Source: Terana coerulea
Lineage: Eukaryota; Basidiomycota; Agaricomycetes; Polyporales; Phanerochaetaceae
Length of the DNA stretch: 64,000 nt
NCBI GenBank assembly: GCA_024811115.1
Contig: JAKOGH010000051.1
Coordinates: 62,001-126,000, forward strand
Reading direction: 5' to 3'
The position numbers and the translations under genes were made by a program. This document shows, piece after piece, positions 35,599-49,970 of the stretch. How positions within the stretch are numbered: the first letter of the stretch is position 1; each line of letters opens with the position of its first letter. The notes below the pieces were generated by a model. The model saw nothing but the letters and a program-made list of their open reading frames with translations. It searched no databases and was not told the DNA's origin.

Positions 35599-37574
35599 CG
35601 GCACAGAGGTGCGTCGCGCGTCGCTCCGCGTGTCGTGCGTGCTGCTCACTGACCGTTCCCCCAGGCTCGCGTCCCACCGACGCCGCCGCCTGTCAAAACA
35701 AAATAGTGTCTTGTGATCTTTCTTGTAGCATGGACGCGCCTCGGACACTCGTACAGTAGTATGCGCCTCATTGTAGTGTATTCACCCCGTTATCGTGCAT
35801 GATGTAGTTACCGGTCGGGAGCAGTCCGCCAACGGAACATTCCTCTGCGTTGTGTGTCGCGTCCCAATAGCAAACCGAAAAATTAAAGTGCATTGAAGAA
35901 GAAAAAGATCGTCCCTGCATGCTGCTACACCCGGTAACATACAGACATATCACAAGACGTGTTCGCCGCTGTCGCGATGACGCGGCGCCGGACGCATTAA
36001 TCATTTGGGGTCGCCGGTGAGGGCACGCACGGCCGCTGCGTCTGCCACCATTAACGCATATCAACGCCCCGCCCGCCATGCAGCAACAAACTAGAAAACA
36101 CCAGCCCAACGGGCAGCTGGTTTCTCATTTCTGCGAGCGGCCGTCGGAGCCGCGCCGTGCGTTCGACTCCGCGAAGGGGACGGGGCCCCTGCCGTGGGAC
36201 CAGGGCCGGGCACGCGACGCCTGCGCGGGCCCTGTACGCGCGAGTCAATGTGATTGCAGCAGGGCAGGGTCATGTATGTCTCGTGGACCCCGTCAGTCGC
36301 GCTGATGGCTCCGAAGCCCTGCGCCGTCTGCGCACCTACCGCGTCCACCTTGCCCCAGCCGCACGTTTCAGTCTTCCTTCGCGTCTCCGTCGCGTTCTCC
36401 GGACGACGCGGCAAGCCTGGGGACGTGCGCTGCTGTGGCCACGGGCACGGTCCTACCATACGCGGCGCGGCCGCGCCCGCCCCTCCCGTGAAGGTTGCGC
36501 GTGCGAGCCGGTGTGGGGCGACCCTATGCTGGGGGCTCAGGGAAGGGCGCCCCGCAGATCGCCCGCGCGCGGTCGAGGATCGCAACCTAAATGTGACAGG
36601 GAGCGCGTCCTTGGCAGACGAGCAGTGTATGACGGCGTGCGTGCGTAATGGCAGGATACGCACGCACCTGCGCTGCGGGCCAGACGCACGCGGGGGCTCA
36701 ACGTATTCGCCGCGGCGAGGGCAGCACTCGCAGCCGCAGACGCATAAAAACACTCACGAATGTCAAGGTGCGTCCGGAACACGGCGTCGATCGTGCTGTC
36801 TGGTGCGCACACGCCCTTCTCCCGCGGTCCACAGCCGCACCATACGCAGTAGCAAAAACATACCATGAGAACTCGCGTGGCCGACCATGCATGGTGCATC
36901 AACATTTGCATTATCGGCCATTCCAGGGCCATTGAATGGCTCTCTCTCCTTGACCTTGGCGAGACCCGAACGTCGCCGTTTGTAAACAACCGAACAGGCA
37001 GCAGCACTACTCCTTTGACAAGTCAGTTGGTGCAGGAGCCTCACGGGCGCTAAGCTTTAATATCAGAGACTGACCGACGAAGGTTCGCAACGGGTAACGC
37101 TGCCCGTGCCAGCCTGTCCGCGATCCCAACGATAAGAGACCCTGTCGTGAGAGGCCAGCCAATTACCGAGGACTTGCGGGCGACGTGACCCAGGACTGAC
37201 ATACGGCGAAGACATGCACATCTTCCGACCGCGCTGCCGCGTAGTGCGGCAGGGCGCCCACAGCCAGCAGGCCGCGCCGCACATTCACTCAGCGCGAAGG
37301 CCCAGGCCGCACGGGCACCCACGAACGATGAACGGACGGCGCGCGGGGCGAGCTTCACTGAGTCTCAGCGCGCGCAGCCGGCGGTAGGCTAGAAGAGGGG
37401 GGCGCGGGACCCCCGTGACTTCTGCGCGTGCGTGTTGTGTCTCAAGGCCGACCTTCGCTCCGACGCACGGAAAAGGGCACGACGGGCACTGGGCGGCAGA
37501 CGCAGAGCGCAAGCGAGATGATTCATGAACATGGGATTACGTGGGCACAGCAAGGAAATGAAAATTTTGACAAT
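35599..37574. other. GC-rich intergenic, no supported gene
   Basis: Two kilobases with overlapping open frames on both strands and no domain, splice pattern or repeat that I can support. Confidence 0.45.
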
Positions 37575-40488
37575 CTACGCAAGGGCCTTGCGCCTCACCG
37601 GAGGCTTTGTTTTCTTCCGCTTCCTGCCCTGCTCGAACGCGTTCGCGACCTTGAGGTCCCGCCCGAGCGGGTCCTCCTTCCTCACCTGGTATATACGGAC
37701 CTAATAGACAAAAACGCAATGAGTGATGCTGTCAAGGCAGCTCTAGGGCCGAAGGACACGTACAATCCAGTTTTCTGATGTGAACGCCTCGTCTGGACAG
37801 GTGCCGGTGAGTATGTAAGCAATTTGTATTTGCAGAGAAGGCGCGCACCGAGATAATCCAACGTAGGCCCGACCTTGGGCATCTGCTGTTGACGGACGCG
37901 GTCGGTCGCCGGCTGCCCCCGAAGAGCTCGTTGAAGCTGCGCCACACCCATCAGTCAGCCCGCTCCAAAACGCTACGAGGAACACCCGAGCTCTCACCGG
38001 TAGTACGACATCTTGTACATCAGGCTGTTCTTCATCGTCTCGGACGCCCGGTCGTCGACCCTGTACTCGCCCTGCTTCGTGAAGTAGTTCGGCTCCTGGA
38101 TCTCGTCCGGCCAGACGCCCTGCGCGATCCGCACCATCCAGAGGAACTTGTTGATGTCGTCGCCAGAGTAACCGAGCAGGCCGCCGAAGATGATGAGCAT
38201 ATAATCGACGTCGTGCTTGCGCAGGATGGGATAGGCCACTTCTTCAGTGCTCGACATGGCCTTGCCGACGGTGGCAATGTGGGCTATGCATATACATTAG
38301 CATATACACAGGAAAGAGCGAGAAACAGAACCCACTGTTGTTCCAGGTGTTGTTGTCGACCAGGGTCGGCCTGTCCGCCATTCCCGCGATCTGGTACCCA
38401 TAGTCCCACCAACTCATCACGACCGCGTTCTCCGGGCGTGTTCTGCCGCAGCCAGTAGTACGCCTCCCGGAAGTCGTCGATGATGTGCTGGCTCCCGTCC
38501 GCGTTCTGGGACGAGAGCACGACGGAGGGCGAGGAGTACGCGTTCGAGGTCACCCACGTGCAGTGCACGACGAAGAAGACGAGCATCCCGACGGCGTTCA
38601 TCAGCACCGCCAGACGGCTGTTCAGCCCAAACACGCCGCGCGGCTTGCCCGAGTGCCCGCTGAACTTCGCCAGGTACTCGCCGAAGCTGGGCGGGTTAGC
38701 AGGCGCGGGCGCCTTCTTGGCCTTCTTCAACGCGTCTGCAGTAGCAGCGTCCGCGGCCGCAGGGACATCTTCCGGGGCCGCCTCCGGCTCGGCGGGGTCG
38801 AGGTAGGTGTCCAGCAGCGACGAGAACGCGATCGCGGCGGCGACGCAGACGACGGGCGTCAGCGTGAGCATGAGCCGGACCATGACGCCGGCGAAGTAGC
38901 TCGCGACGACCGCGTAAAGGATGACGAAGACGTGCTCGTCGCGGAGCTGGCTGAAGCACATAACCACCCCTGCCGGGAAGAGGAACACGAGGAAGTGCAG
39001 ATCCATGAAGAAAGAAGGCCATGCCGTCGGCTGATGCTCAGATACGGAGGCGATGATGGGAATATACCTGGGACAGACGCGTTAGCCTACAAATTGGCGT
39101 TTATGGACACTGAGCTTACTTTTTAGCATAGCCAGTATCCCACAGGGAGTAGAATCGCCCAGTCCAGGGTGCGATCCAGCCCTTGTACGTTAAACCAATA
39201 ATGGCCAGCGCACCCAGAACGCCCATACCAATGACAGAAGCGTATAGAAGCGTCTTAAATTGCTTGGAGGAAATGTGCGACCGGACCAGTTCAGCAAATG
39301 CAATGATCTGGAGAAGTCCAAAGACGCCTTGTGAAGGTTCAGAATGTTAACGGGGATAGGGTATCAGAGGGCATGCGCTCCACTCACCCAAAGCACCCAT
39401 ATGCTCACTCGTACGGACCGGCTGGAAGCCGACGAATGGAACTTGCATGCTGGCCAGGGTTCCAACGGCATACCAAGAAGAGTACGCAACATACAGCCTG
39501 CTGCTAAAGCGGCCCATCAGGATAAGCGCGAGGGCGTGCAAAGGAATCATGTTGGTGATGAAAGCGTAGCCACCTTGGGAACTCACAGCGTCAGTACCGA
39601 CAAGAGACCGCTGGCGGATATGTCTCACCCCAAGCTGCGACCATGTAAAAATAGAACAAAGCAGCCAGAGTGCCAAAGAATGCGCTTCCAGTTTTCAACG
39701 CCTTGATCCAGCAGAAGAACGTGAACATGAGGAGGAAGATGGCGATGGCTTCGTTATCGTAAGACCCAGCGACGGAACGCGAGATGTAGCCTGGGACAAT
39801 GCCAATAAAGGCAGCCGCGAGCAGGCCTGCACTCTCATCCTTCATCTCTTTCGTAAACCTTTTGAATTCAGGGTCAACCTTTTTCTGTGCATAACAAACC
39901 TTGAGCTTACATGTAGGTGGACCATGCGGTGAGTGCGCTGAACCCAGGAGCCAGGAGGACACAGATGTTCCGTATATCCACCGGAAGATGGAGAGCATGG
40001 AGGATGGCATGTATGACGCCACTGGTGGCCATGAGACCTGGATATATGGTACCTCCGACTACACGCCCGAGAGGGTACCATGCCGTAGGGTCGAACCAGT
40101 TCCAGAAAGCCTGTGTCTCCCATCTGAGCATCCCCAGAGGTGCCACATTAACCCATCACTTACGTAGAATCCCTTGGCCGCCAACAGACGAGTAGCCCTA
40201 CTGCGTGGCACGGATATATGGGTGAGAACGATGTCTGACAGTTCAAGGAACGTACTAGTTGAACCATGGGTCACTGGCACGGGTCAATTAGCCAGCATCA
40301 TGAAGGGCAGCCTCGTGGTATACGCACAACTCGTGGATGATACTCTCAAAGTTGACGACGGCGAACAGTCGCGAGGCTATGGCCGCGGCTGAAATGAGTG
40401 CAAGCGCGACGATCCGCAGGAGCGAGCGAGTGTTTGCGACGGTCTCCGGCGAGATGTTTGACGGCAGTTCGTACGCCTTGGTGGCCAT
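37575..40488 (-). CDS. STT3: Oligosaccharyltransferase catalytic subunit STT3 (two frameshifts)
   Basis: Transfers the N-glycan from dolichol to Asn in the ER membrane. At least ten exons on the minus strand; the first four are 40488-40331, 40273-40256, 40200-40164 and from 40110, in phase. Visible marks: MATKAYELP start, first helix [20 protein letters not shown], then [19 protein letters not shown] and [20 protein letters not shown] (the D-P-W-F-N and F-D-x-T-A-W-Y-P elements of the first lumenal loop), [11 protein letters not shown], multiple membrane helices, the catalytic [10 protein letters not shown] motif, TWNN, and a basic tail [17 protein letters not shown]. Single-base defects: one extra G just before the WWDYG codons (38432-38433) and one G missing from a run at 37916-37920. 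Both are homopolymer changes in a gene expected to be essential, so errors are likelier than loss. Confidence 0.93.
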
Positions 40489-40953
40489 GGCCACAAACTA
40501 CCGCACCGTGGGGTGCAGGTCGGCGAAACGGAGGGAGCGGACAGTGCAGGATGTGGAGGTTGTTGCGCGGGCTGGGATGGGTTGCGGACACGTCGCGCAG
40601 CGTCTCGCACGTGGCGTAGGCGCCCAATCATTATCCCACACGGACGTCACGGCGTAGTCAGTCAGAGTGTGTCATCGTATATTGCCCCGGTGTTGGGGAA
40701 TATTGGCAAGCAGATCGTGCGAGACTATTTGAGCTGACATGCGGAAGCTAATATCAGAATTTGGGCCAAGGTTTTGTGGAGTAATGTCTGGAATCTCTAC
40801 ATCGCCCTCGATAGAGACAGTAAACACAGCGGAGCCATCAGCACACCGGGACCCACAAGGCAAACATCTTCGAGCGGTTGCAATTGCTGAGGACTGTAAG
40901 ACATTGAAGTTAGTATATCAGAGCTGTGTGTGGCAGACTTACTTATGTGCATG

Positions 40954-41489
40954 TCATGTAGGTTCCCCAGCGGCTCGCATGGTGCGTACTAGATTCTCTA
41001 GAAAGCCCGCAAAGCATTCGGCGGCCAGCACCCTCTCGTCCTCCGTCGCAACACCCACCGCGCAAAGCTCGTTCCGCACGCCAAGTCTGAGTAGCTCGAG
41101 ACTGACCGCGGCCGCCAGCACTGCATCCTCCGCCACCCACTCCCACGGCGCGACTTTGTGGTGCTCGGGTGCGCTCGTGCGCCCCAGCTTCGAGACGAAT
41201 GCTTTCACGAGCAGGATCGCCACTTTCCGAGCCCTGCTCCGCGTCTCCGACGAGGTCAGCGGGCTGCTCTCGATCGGGAGCGGCCCTTCGCCGTGGATCG
41301 TGCGCGTGGCGGGGTTCAACACGAAGAGCAGGTAGCCTGGCGGCGGGATGGGCACCACATGCAAGCCGAAAATCCATCGGTTCGGCTCGGGTCCGGAGGG
41401 TAAGGTAGGGCGGCGGGGAGAGTGTTGAACTCGTGGACGAGTGCCGTGATCTGGTCCTCGGAAAGGGCAGGTACTACCGGGTAGTTCAT
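40954..41489 (-). CDS. Hypothetical protein (one frameshift)
   Basis: Starts MNYPVVPALSEDQITALVHE at 41489 and continues, after a missing C in a three-C run (41389-41391), with EPNRWIFGLHVVPIPPPGYL, LFVLNPATRTIHGEGPLP and a long helical part (RARKVAILLVKAFVSKLG, DAVLAAAVSLELLRLG, ERVLAAECFAGFLENLVR). It stops at 40954. The join is supported because both halves are coding-like and abut. I do not recognise the family. Lies head-to-tail upstream of STT3 with about 465 bases between them. Confidence 0.6.
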
Positions 41490-43989
41490 CGAGCACACCT
41501 GCCTCCGAAATGAATAAATCGACGAGCCCAAGGAGGGGAAATGCTCACCAGGTTATTCGCACAGTTTCAGTCAATGTGTCGTGCGTTGTTGAGCGGAGGG
41601 ATGAGTTCCTCCTCTTTTATGGGCGACACGAATCAAAGATGTACTCGGTGAAAGCGCTATGGGGAGCAGCCTTTAGTCTGCTTTTCGGTAGCCCTGCACA
41701 AAACTGGCAACCGTCCCTATCAGCAATCTCCCGGGCAGAGTGGCAACTCACATCGCACGCCTCTTCTATTCGCCGGGAGAAAGCGAGAGTTGAGCGCATC
41801 TATTCGGATATGAGATGTGCACCTTATTAGCCGAGGATCGAATATTCCCTACCAGCCAACGGGTAGCAGCTTCTGCATCCTTAAACAGGGTCATAGACTC
41901 GACCCAACCAATCAGATCGCCATTTGTGAATTTGGTTATCAAGCGTACCTTGATGACTGAATCAATTGCTCATAAGTAGCGGCAAATGAGGTCACGTCCA
42001 TACGATCAAGCCAATCTCGTGGGCGTCGCACCGCCCAGGCCCCGCTGGGAGGCTCATCTGTGGCAATTCGTGTGCAGTAGAAGACGAGCCGCGCTGCACG
42101 CTGGCCGGTTCTCGAAAAGCGGTTTGCAACTTCCATGCCACCGTTTCAATAAAGAGGTGCCCTGGCCCTCCTGCTCGCGAGTCAGCGTGACGTAAATAAC
42201 ATTTAAGGATCGGTTTCGTGGGGGACGCTAACTCGCGGCGTTCTGGTTAGCCGATAGCTCAGGGAACTCGCCACAATGCACTCACCACGGTATATTACTC
42301 CGAAAACCTGTCGTGTGGTCACAGTGGCGCATGACCACCGCGGAAGGGGTCTAGAGGGACCTTGCACGTCGCTGAGTCCAAAACCCGCGCTGACACCCGA
42401 TCGCGAGACGTCGCTCCGCCCCGGATGCGGCAGACGCTCCCGTCCGCATTCACGCGGAGTGGAGTGCGCGCGCTGGAACGGCGACGCGCCTCTAGACCGC
42501 TCTGCACGGGAGAAGGGACGCATGCGCCACGGAAGCGCGACCGCACTTCTCCAGCCGGGGCGGGAGGCCCGCCCATTTTGGCTGCGACCTATCGGAGTTA
42601 TGGTTCAGCGTCGCGCACGCAGCGCACTGCTGGTTGCTGGAGCATTGTCGGAAAACATAAGATTATCGATATGACGGACTGAATGCTGGCGTCCCATCGT
42701 ATCCACTCGCTTGGGGGCATCGTGAGGACTGCGCGGTTATGTCTAGGGCCTAGATGTGACTCACAGGCACTAGCATAATTGCAGAATGCACCCCTGATGT
42801 CTGCGACCAGCACCAGAAGTCCGTGCCCACTACGAGCCAGTGAGAACAACGTGCCTGTCTTGTACAGTAAGCCAGCCCTGAGCCCTTGACAGTGTCTTGA
42901 GCTCGAGTAAGACGGAGTTGTGACTACAGACCGTAAACTGTTCTATGGCAGAATTGATTGTGAACCCTATCGAAATGAAGTGCAAGACAATAAGTGAATA
43001 GTGAGATAGAAAACGACTCTGCTTACGATTAGGCTAAGCAAAGCTTAATTGCGCATCGCAGTTCATTATCAGCGCAACGCAGATCTGAATCTCTGAGGTC
43101 TTGTAAAATTGACGTAAAGATATCCAGAAGCTTCAGACCCTGGCACAGTCTCACTGCATAGGGGCAGGGTTTGAAGTTTTCCGGAAACCTTCGGGTGCGA
43201 AGGTGAGATGCTCGTCTGAACCTCTGTTGTGAACGGACGCACCGCTCAGTTGGCGGCTGGAGGTGTGCGCTCCGTACAAACGACGCACTTGACAGTGCAG
43301 GGATTAGTTGACGCAAAATGACGTTGCATCCCATGGGTATATTGCAACTCTGATGCGTCCCCTCGTTCGCCCTACAGAAAGATGACGATGAATTCGTAAG
43401 GAGCAGCCCTTCAAGCCCTTCTTCCGCGCACATCCAATGCGAGCTGCGACTGATATATGGGGTGATGATTGCCCTACTCCACGTTGAAGGAGCAATGTCG
43501 GTGCACAAATGAATGAACAGCCCAGCCGTCGTTCGACTTCAATGCAGTCGCAGGGCTTCTAGACACGTCGCCTCGAGGATGCCCGAATTCTGAGGACTTG
43601 ATGGAAGCGCTCAAAGCACGCAAATGCGGATAGGCGGGACAAGCACGGCCAAACAACAGCGAGGGAGCTGCCGCACCCTCCTCCTCATGAAGGCAAAACG
43701 TGAATCAGCCAGCGATGATCCTGCAGCGAATGCTTACCGAGTCACCCTTGGTACTGATCGTCCATCCTTCGATGCAGCCCTAAAGGTGCGGAAGAAGCCA
43801 CATCACCGTTCCTCACCCGTTGTTCACGGCACACTCCGAGGACAAATTAGGTCGTGCATGCAATATGATATTCGACATACAGTACCCATAGACTAAAATT
43901 CCCGAGACAGTAAAAGTATATCCAGCATTCACTGACAGACAAAAGCGTAAGCGAAGGCAGAAGAAAGCGTGTACGCAAGACGTACAGAA
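41490..43989. other. 2.5 kb without a supported gene
   Basis: Frames such as 43029-43508 (minus) and 42276-42674 (plus) show no domain or splice pattern. No repeat seen. Confidence 0.45.
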
Positions 43990-44906
43990 TCAAAGAAGAA
44001 CGGCGAACGCGGCAGCGACCACCCCGAGGGTAGCAGCAGCCTGGGTAAGACGGGAGCTCATCGAGAGTCCGGCGGCGCCGTTGGCGTTCGCGGTAGAGGC
44101 TCCAGTGGTGTTCGTAGCAGCTGAGGCAGAGTGGGTGCCAGTGCCGGAGCTTGTGCCAGAGCTGGAGCTCTTCGTCACAGTGACGAGCGATGATGGAGCA
44201 GCGGAGGTAGAAGAACTGCTGCCAGAGCTCGCGCTGGGGTTGGCGGAGGCACCAGACACAGAGAGGGTGCTGCTTGCAGAGGCGCTACCGGAGGCGGAGA
44301 CGCTGGTGCTGGTACCCTTGGAAGGCGCAGGGACCGCCTGGGACGGGTCAACGAGGGCACCGATACCCCAGGGAATCTTGTCACCGTTGGGCTCGGTGTC
44401 GTTCTCCGGAGGAGTGGTGGTACCGGAGGCATCGGCAATGGCGAACCGAGTCGTCCAGAGGGTATCAGTGGAACTCGGAGAAGTGAACTGGTAGAAGTAA
44501 ATAGCGGAGTTAGGTGTAACCTGTGAGCAGTCAAGTACGTCAGTGTAATGCCAAGTGCTCGATTTCGTTTAACGCATACCTGAGGGCAGGGGTAATCGAA
44601 CGTTGCGTTCGAGGCGTTAGTGCCATCAACCATGGCAACGGCTATGATTGACCGCAACTTGTCAACAAACGATGGTCAAGAAGTTGGGTAAACTCGACAT
44701 ACTCGTAATGTGCACCATGCCCGTGTTACTACCCGACATGAGCTCGATGTTCATAACCTTCCAGGCTCCGGAGGTATCAGGGTCCCAGGCGATGTGGCAT
44801 GTTGAGCCTTCGTTGTAGACGGAGCCGGGGCCAGGCTCAGAGGGGTGGGGTCCGATTTTACGGCCGTAGCGGCAAGGACGGCAGCGACGAAGATGGAAGA
44901 GAACAT
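43990..44906 (-). CDS. Kre9/Knh1-like Ser-rich GPI-anchored cell-wall protein (one frameshift)
   Basis: Exons 44906-44703, 44641-44580 and 44520-43990. Signal peptide MFSSIFVAAVLAATAV; then, after one missing A in a run (44856-44859 on the plus strand), SEPGPGSVYNEGSTCHIAWD, KVMNIELMSGSNTGMVHIT, NATFDYPCPQ, NSAIYFYQFTSPSSTDTLWT and TRFAIADASG. This is the N-terminal Ig-like domain of yeast Kre9/Knh1-type proteins common in basidiomycetes. A long Ser/Thr-rich stalk follows, and the C-terminus (NGAAGLSMSSRLTQ then a hydrophobic stretch AATLGVVAAAFAVLL) fits a GPI-attachment signal. With the base restored it has 265 residues and all exon phases agree. Likely at the cell surface; any role in beta-1,6-glucan assembly is known only for yeast relatives. 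Confidence 0.82.
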
Positions 44907-45522
44907 GGTGATGTTTGAAGGTAGAGTCGTGTGGGTACGGGACGATTGTCTGTCAACGCGTCAGCCGCAAGGTCAACATGAAGACCCCCTTGCAGAAGAA
45001 CTCACGTGTCTTTCGATTAGACAAGGCTTGCCAAGTAGCTAAAGAGTGGTCTTAATAACGAGCGAGGGTCGAGAGCAGGTCTCTGAATGAAAAGCGGGGG
45101 CAAGGTGGAAAGACAGGACAACCTGCAGAAGCGCAGGCGTTTCAGCGCAGAATAATAACCGGCGTCTAACATCAGGAACCGTTTCCCACGCTCGCTTGAC
45201 TACGTTTAGTACTTGCGCACTGCTGCTTGAATAACACAGCCACAGCCAAGCCACAACGGGAGGCTGAGTTCGAACCAAGTCTACTGTGCATACCTATGCT
45301 ATGTAGTAATTTGCACGCACGCGGGATCAGAAGCGAAACGAAGGCATTTCAAGTAACTTCATGTACGTCTCAAGACAGCATAACGGGCCCCAATATGCAA
45401 GTACAAGTAGATAATAGCAACAACGATGGCCACAGGAGGCAGCCAGTAGGACCTTTGTTGAAAGCAGTGCAGACCGCCTGCGTGAGGCGATAAAACGAGT
45501 TGGTCAAACCCGCCGTAGCCCG
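44907..45522. other. Intergenic
   Basis: Promoter of the Kre9-like gene and 3' flank of RNase H2C; nothing else recognised. Confidence 0.4.
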
Positions 45523-46429
45523 CTACGCTTCGCCTCGGGAGCGACACAGCACCGCCGCGTGTTCTACGGCACAATGTAGAAAGGTCTACGCGAAATGCGC
45601 ATCAATCATCATGGCGATGTATCTATCAAGCAGTAAATGAGCGGCGAGCGCAACCTTATACACCAAAACCACGCACGGACACTTACCTCCGCTGCGATCT
45701 TCGTCCACTCCGTAAGTGAGCGGAGATACTCATCTCTGCCTTCGTCCGCCGGAATGTCTGGGTTCCACAGCACGAACGATGAGAAGGTCCCGGTTGCTTG
45801 CAGCACCTTCACAGGTCCTGCTGGTAGCTCGCCCTCGTGGTCCATATTCTCCTCTAACCTCTCTTCGTCAGCAGCCTGCTGCCTTTTGCTTGCGGCAGCT
45901 CTTTTTGGCCTTGTCTTCCGTTGGCTTTCATTTGTGGCAGCATCCGCAAACGACTTCCCCTCTGCAGAGTCCGGTGTACTAATTACAATGCCCGCAAAGC
46001 CCTCTGGAAGATCGACTTTGGTGCCTCGGACGGTTCGTCCCCTGAAGGCGGCTACGAGGTACTTGCCTGTGCTCGTACCCGCGACATTGGTGGCCCCCTC
46101 TCCCTCAAGCATCTCATCCACAGCAAGTGTAGCGGTGGATAAAGCTCCTGAGAGCGAAGCCTGCGACTCCTGTGACTCCGACTGGTCGACAAGAGTTACT
46201 TGGGAGTCCTCCGTCACAGGTTCTGGTCGCGTGCCACTCTGAGATGCGGCCGACGCGTTCTGGGAGGAAGAAGTCCCATGTTCTGGCGCAGGAGCTTGCT
46301 TGACACGAAAGTAGGTCGATACGGGGCGGGGCCCGTGTAGTTGATATGGAATGGCATGAGGTTTGGAGAACATGTCGGAATAGGTGTCCTCGCTGCGGAT
46401 AATTCGATGATGGGGGCTGGAGATGACAT
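45523..46429 (-). CDS. Ribonuclease H2 subunit C (one frameshift)
   Basis: Non-catalytic subunit of the enzyme that removes ribonucleotides from DNA. Exon 1 (46429-45687) begins MSSPAPIIELSAARTPIPTC and has LMPFHINYTGPAP, continuing after one missing C (run at 46323-46326 on the plus strand) with VSTYFRVKQAPAPEHG. This matches the N-terminal H-x-x-P-F/C..GPAPVSxYF pattern of the family. Then YLVAAFRGRTVRGTKVDLPE and GFAGIVIS (the fold core), a basic insert KRAAASKRQQAADEERLEEN, and GTFSSFVLWNPDIPADEGRD with EYLRSLTEWTKIAAE. A 101-nt intron precedes a short last exon (45585-45523). Total 268 residues once the base is restored. The N-terminal and central motifs make the call solid; the last 20 residues are less certain. 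Confidence 0.85.
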
Positions 46430-46636
46430 GCTTGCACAGGCTCAGGGTTCGCCAGAAGGAGAGAATCAATCCACAAAAGCTTAGTTTGCAAACTGTGAAC
46501 GAGGAGGTTTGGTGCACTTGGTCTGAATGAAGACGCGAGAAACGCGCGGAGCAAGCCTGCCGCGGAGGTGCCTGCCCTAAATCCAAATATTTGAGCGCCT
46601 CCGTCGTCTGTCTCCGTCTATCTCAGCCCATGCGAG

Positions 46637-47150
46637 TCAAGAAGCCGGTTCCTTTATGTCCTTGCCCCACACTGCGCGATCCTTTCTGTTCTTCTTAACA
46701 TGAACTGGTATAGCAAGCCTTTTCCGCAAACTGTCTCGAGTGCTCGTACGAAACTTGCTCCGAGTGGAGATTATGGAGGAGCATCGTTCTGTCCTGCGCA
46801 CAATTGTTATAAAAGCCACCCAGCTCGCCATTCGTGGGCGTCGTTGGATCAAGCTCACCTTCGATAGGCGATCTCTGTGGATGCAGCACCCAAACAACAT
46901 ACATAGTCTGCGCATGCCGCCGCGCTGACGTACACTTCACCTAGTTGTAGCCCACCATCTTCCGGGCCCGCCGCTCCCAAATGCAATAAGTACTCTAAAT
47001 GCCTCATCGTTTCGTGAGTATGAAAGCTAAGGACATGCTCTATCAGGTCAGACGTGCTACAAGTATGATTAGAACCCGGTACCTTTGTCTTTCTATCGAG
47101 TCCGCAAAGCGGAGCCACCACCCTAAATTTCTCTGGAAATTCAGTCATTT
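46637..47150 (-). CDS. Possible multi-exon gene, unknown product (3' part)
   Basis: Several short minus-strand pieces can be spliced in phase: KFRVVAPLCGLDRKTK (after an acceptor near 47147), HVLSFHTHETMRHLEYLLHL with GAAGPEDGGLQL, a tiny exon IAYRR, and a last exon RTERCSSIISTRSKFRTSTR continuing to a basic end KKNRKDRAVWGKDIKEPAS with a stop at 46637. The introns have GT..AG ends and usual lengths. I could not find a convincing 5' exon upstream, and no family is recognised. It could equally be a decayed gene. Confidence 0.35.
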
Positions 47151-48500
47151 ATCAGTCTTCAAGACTACAGCCTACACACGGTTTTGGAAGCATCAGAGGG
47201 AGCTTTGAATGACCGACTGTCGTTGCACAGGTGCGCTTGTACCCTCTCGGACGTTCAGATGAAAATTGGATCTGATATACCAATAGACCACTGCCCAAGG
47301 ATCGTCTCTGTGGGGATTGGAAGAGAAGCCATCGGTTTTATCCATGATCTACGCTGTACCTGTACCGAACCCCGCAAGCCGCTGCGGCACGAGCTGAGGC
47401 TCATGCAGAATACGGTTAGGAAGATGAAAACTTTTGAATGGTCCTTACAGCCGTGCACCGCGGGACCGAGAGGGCTTGCTAGAGAGCGCTAGAAAAACGT
47501 GGTAGAGGTTTCAACAACGTGAGTGCACAACCACCGGATCCCGATCCCTTGTGTGAATCTCTCATAAATGGGCTAAAAATAGACTCGCCGGATGCTCTGA
47601 AGATGCACTTACCGGAGGGCGCGCATATCTGCAAAGGGGTTAGTATTGAATGGTCGAGTGGATGAGATGACGTTTTCAATAAAGAAGGTGTGTACTGAAC
47701 AGATAACGAATTCCAAACCTCGCTTATTTTTGGAGGAAGCGCGTATGAGTGACCTTTTTCCAGTCTGCATCGTTAGTGACTTGCACTTTACCTCAGCGAA
47801 TCGGAAGCGACGCGTTTGCAGTATCCGCTGAATGCTATTGAGATATAACTTAGTGAAGCACCGACTAGGTATGTCTCCTTTTCATGATCAAGACCTCTGT
47901 CAAGCTGACCTGCGCTTGCACAGCTTGTTCAATGACCCTTCGGCATATGAGCTGAAGTGACTCACACGCCCGCGGATATGTTACACCCGTGCTGTCTGTT
48001 GAACCGACACATTGGGTGTCGGTAATGCCTCCTTGGCCCTCGTCTACGGTAGGAGCCGCACGTCCCTGGCCATGGCTAATTTTAGGGCTGTTCAGCCCAT
48101 AGCCCACAATGGCTCTGGTGCGTCGCGAGGTTTCTTATGGGAGTAATGCTGACGGGGCCAAGGTCAGAAGCTCAACCTCCGAGCTTTTTCGGTCAGGAAA
48201 TAGCCCATCATCGCTCCAGGCTCTGTGAGTACAAACCTGATCTTCGGGTCCGTACTCACAGCCATGTTACAGCCCATCCCTCTCTGACAAGGGAGTCAAT
48301 GAGTGAACATGTTTTGACGGCTTTCCTCACCCCTGGCACTGACCAGCGCAATAGCCACTGTACCGTTTCTCCACTTCTGCCGTCTAAGTGGGAGATGCAC
48401 TTACTCTCGGCAGGTCGCAAGCCAATGGTGGCTACTTATATGTCAAAGAGCCTGAGCGTTGCACTCAATTTCCCTGATTCGCTGTCGGGAGCTCGTCGAA
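47151..48500. other. No supported gene; promoter side of peroxidase copy 2
   Basis: Last part of the non-duplicated core. Short frames only. Similarity to the left arm becomes visible from about 48.5 kb. Confidence 0.4.
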
Positions 48501-48503
48501 AGA

Positions 48504-48511
48504 TATAAAAG
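48504..48511 (+). promoter_or_regulatory. TATA box of lignin peroxidase copy 2
   Basis: TATAAAAG 79 bases before the ATG; leader sequence GGCTCTACAAC..CTCAGGAC is shared with copy 1. Confidence 0.65.
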
Positions 48512-48582
48512 GTGTTCTCGAATGGCTCTACAACACTCAGGACATCTGTCTCTCCTCTAGAGCTCCAAGCTTCAGGACGACC

Positions 48583-49970
<1,388 letters not shown>

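Noticed and set aside
36091..36868. Overlapping 160-220 residue frames on both strands
   Set aside because: Same reason: GC-driven, no domain, no splice pattern, no codon structure that favours one frame.
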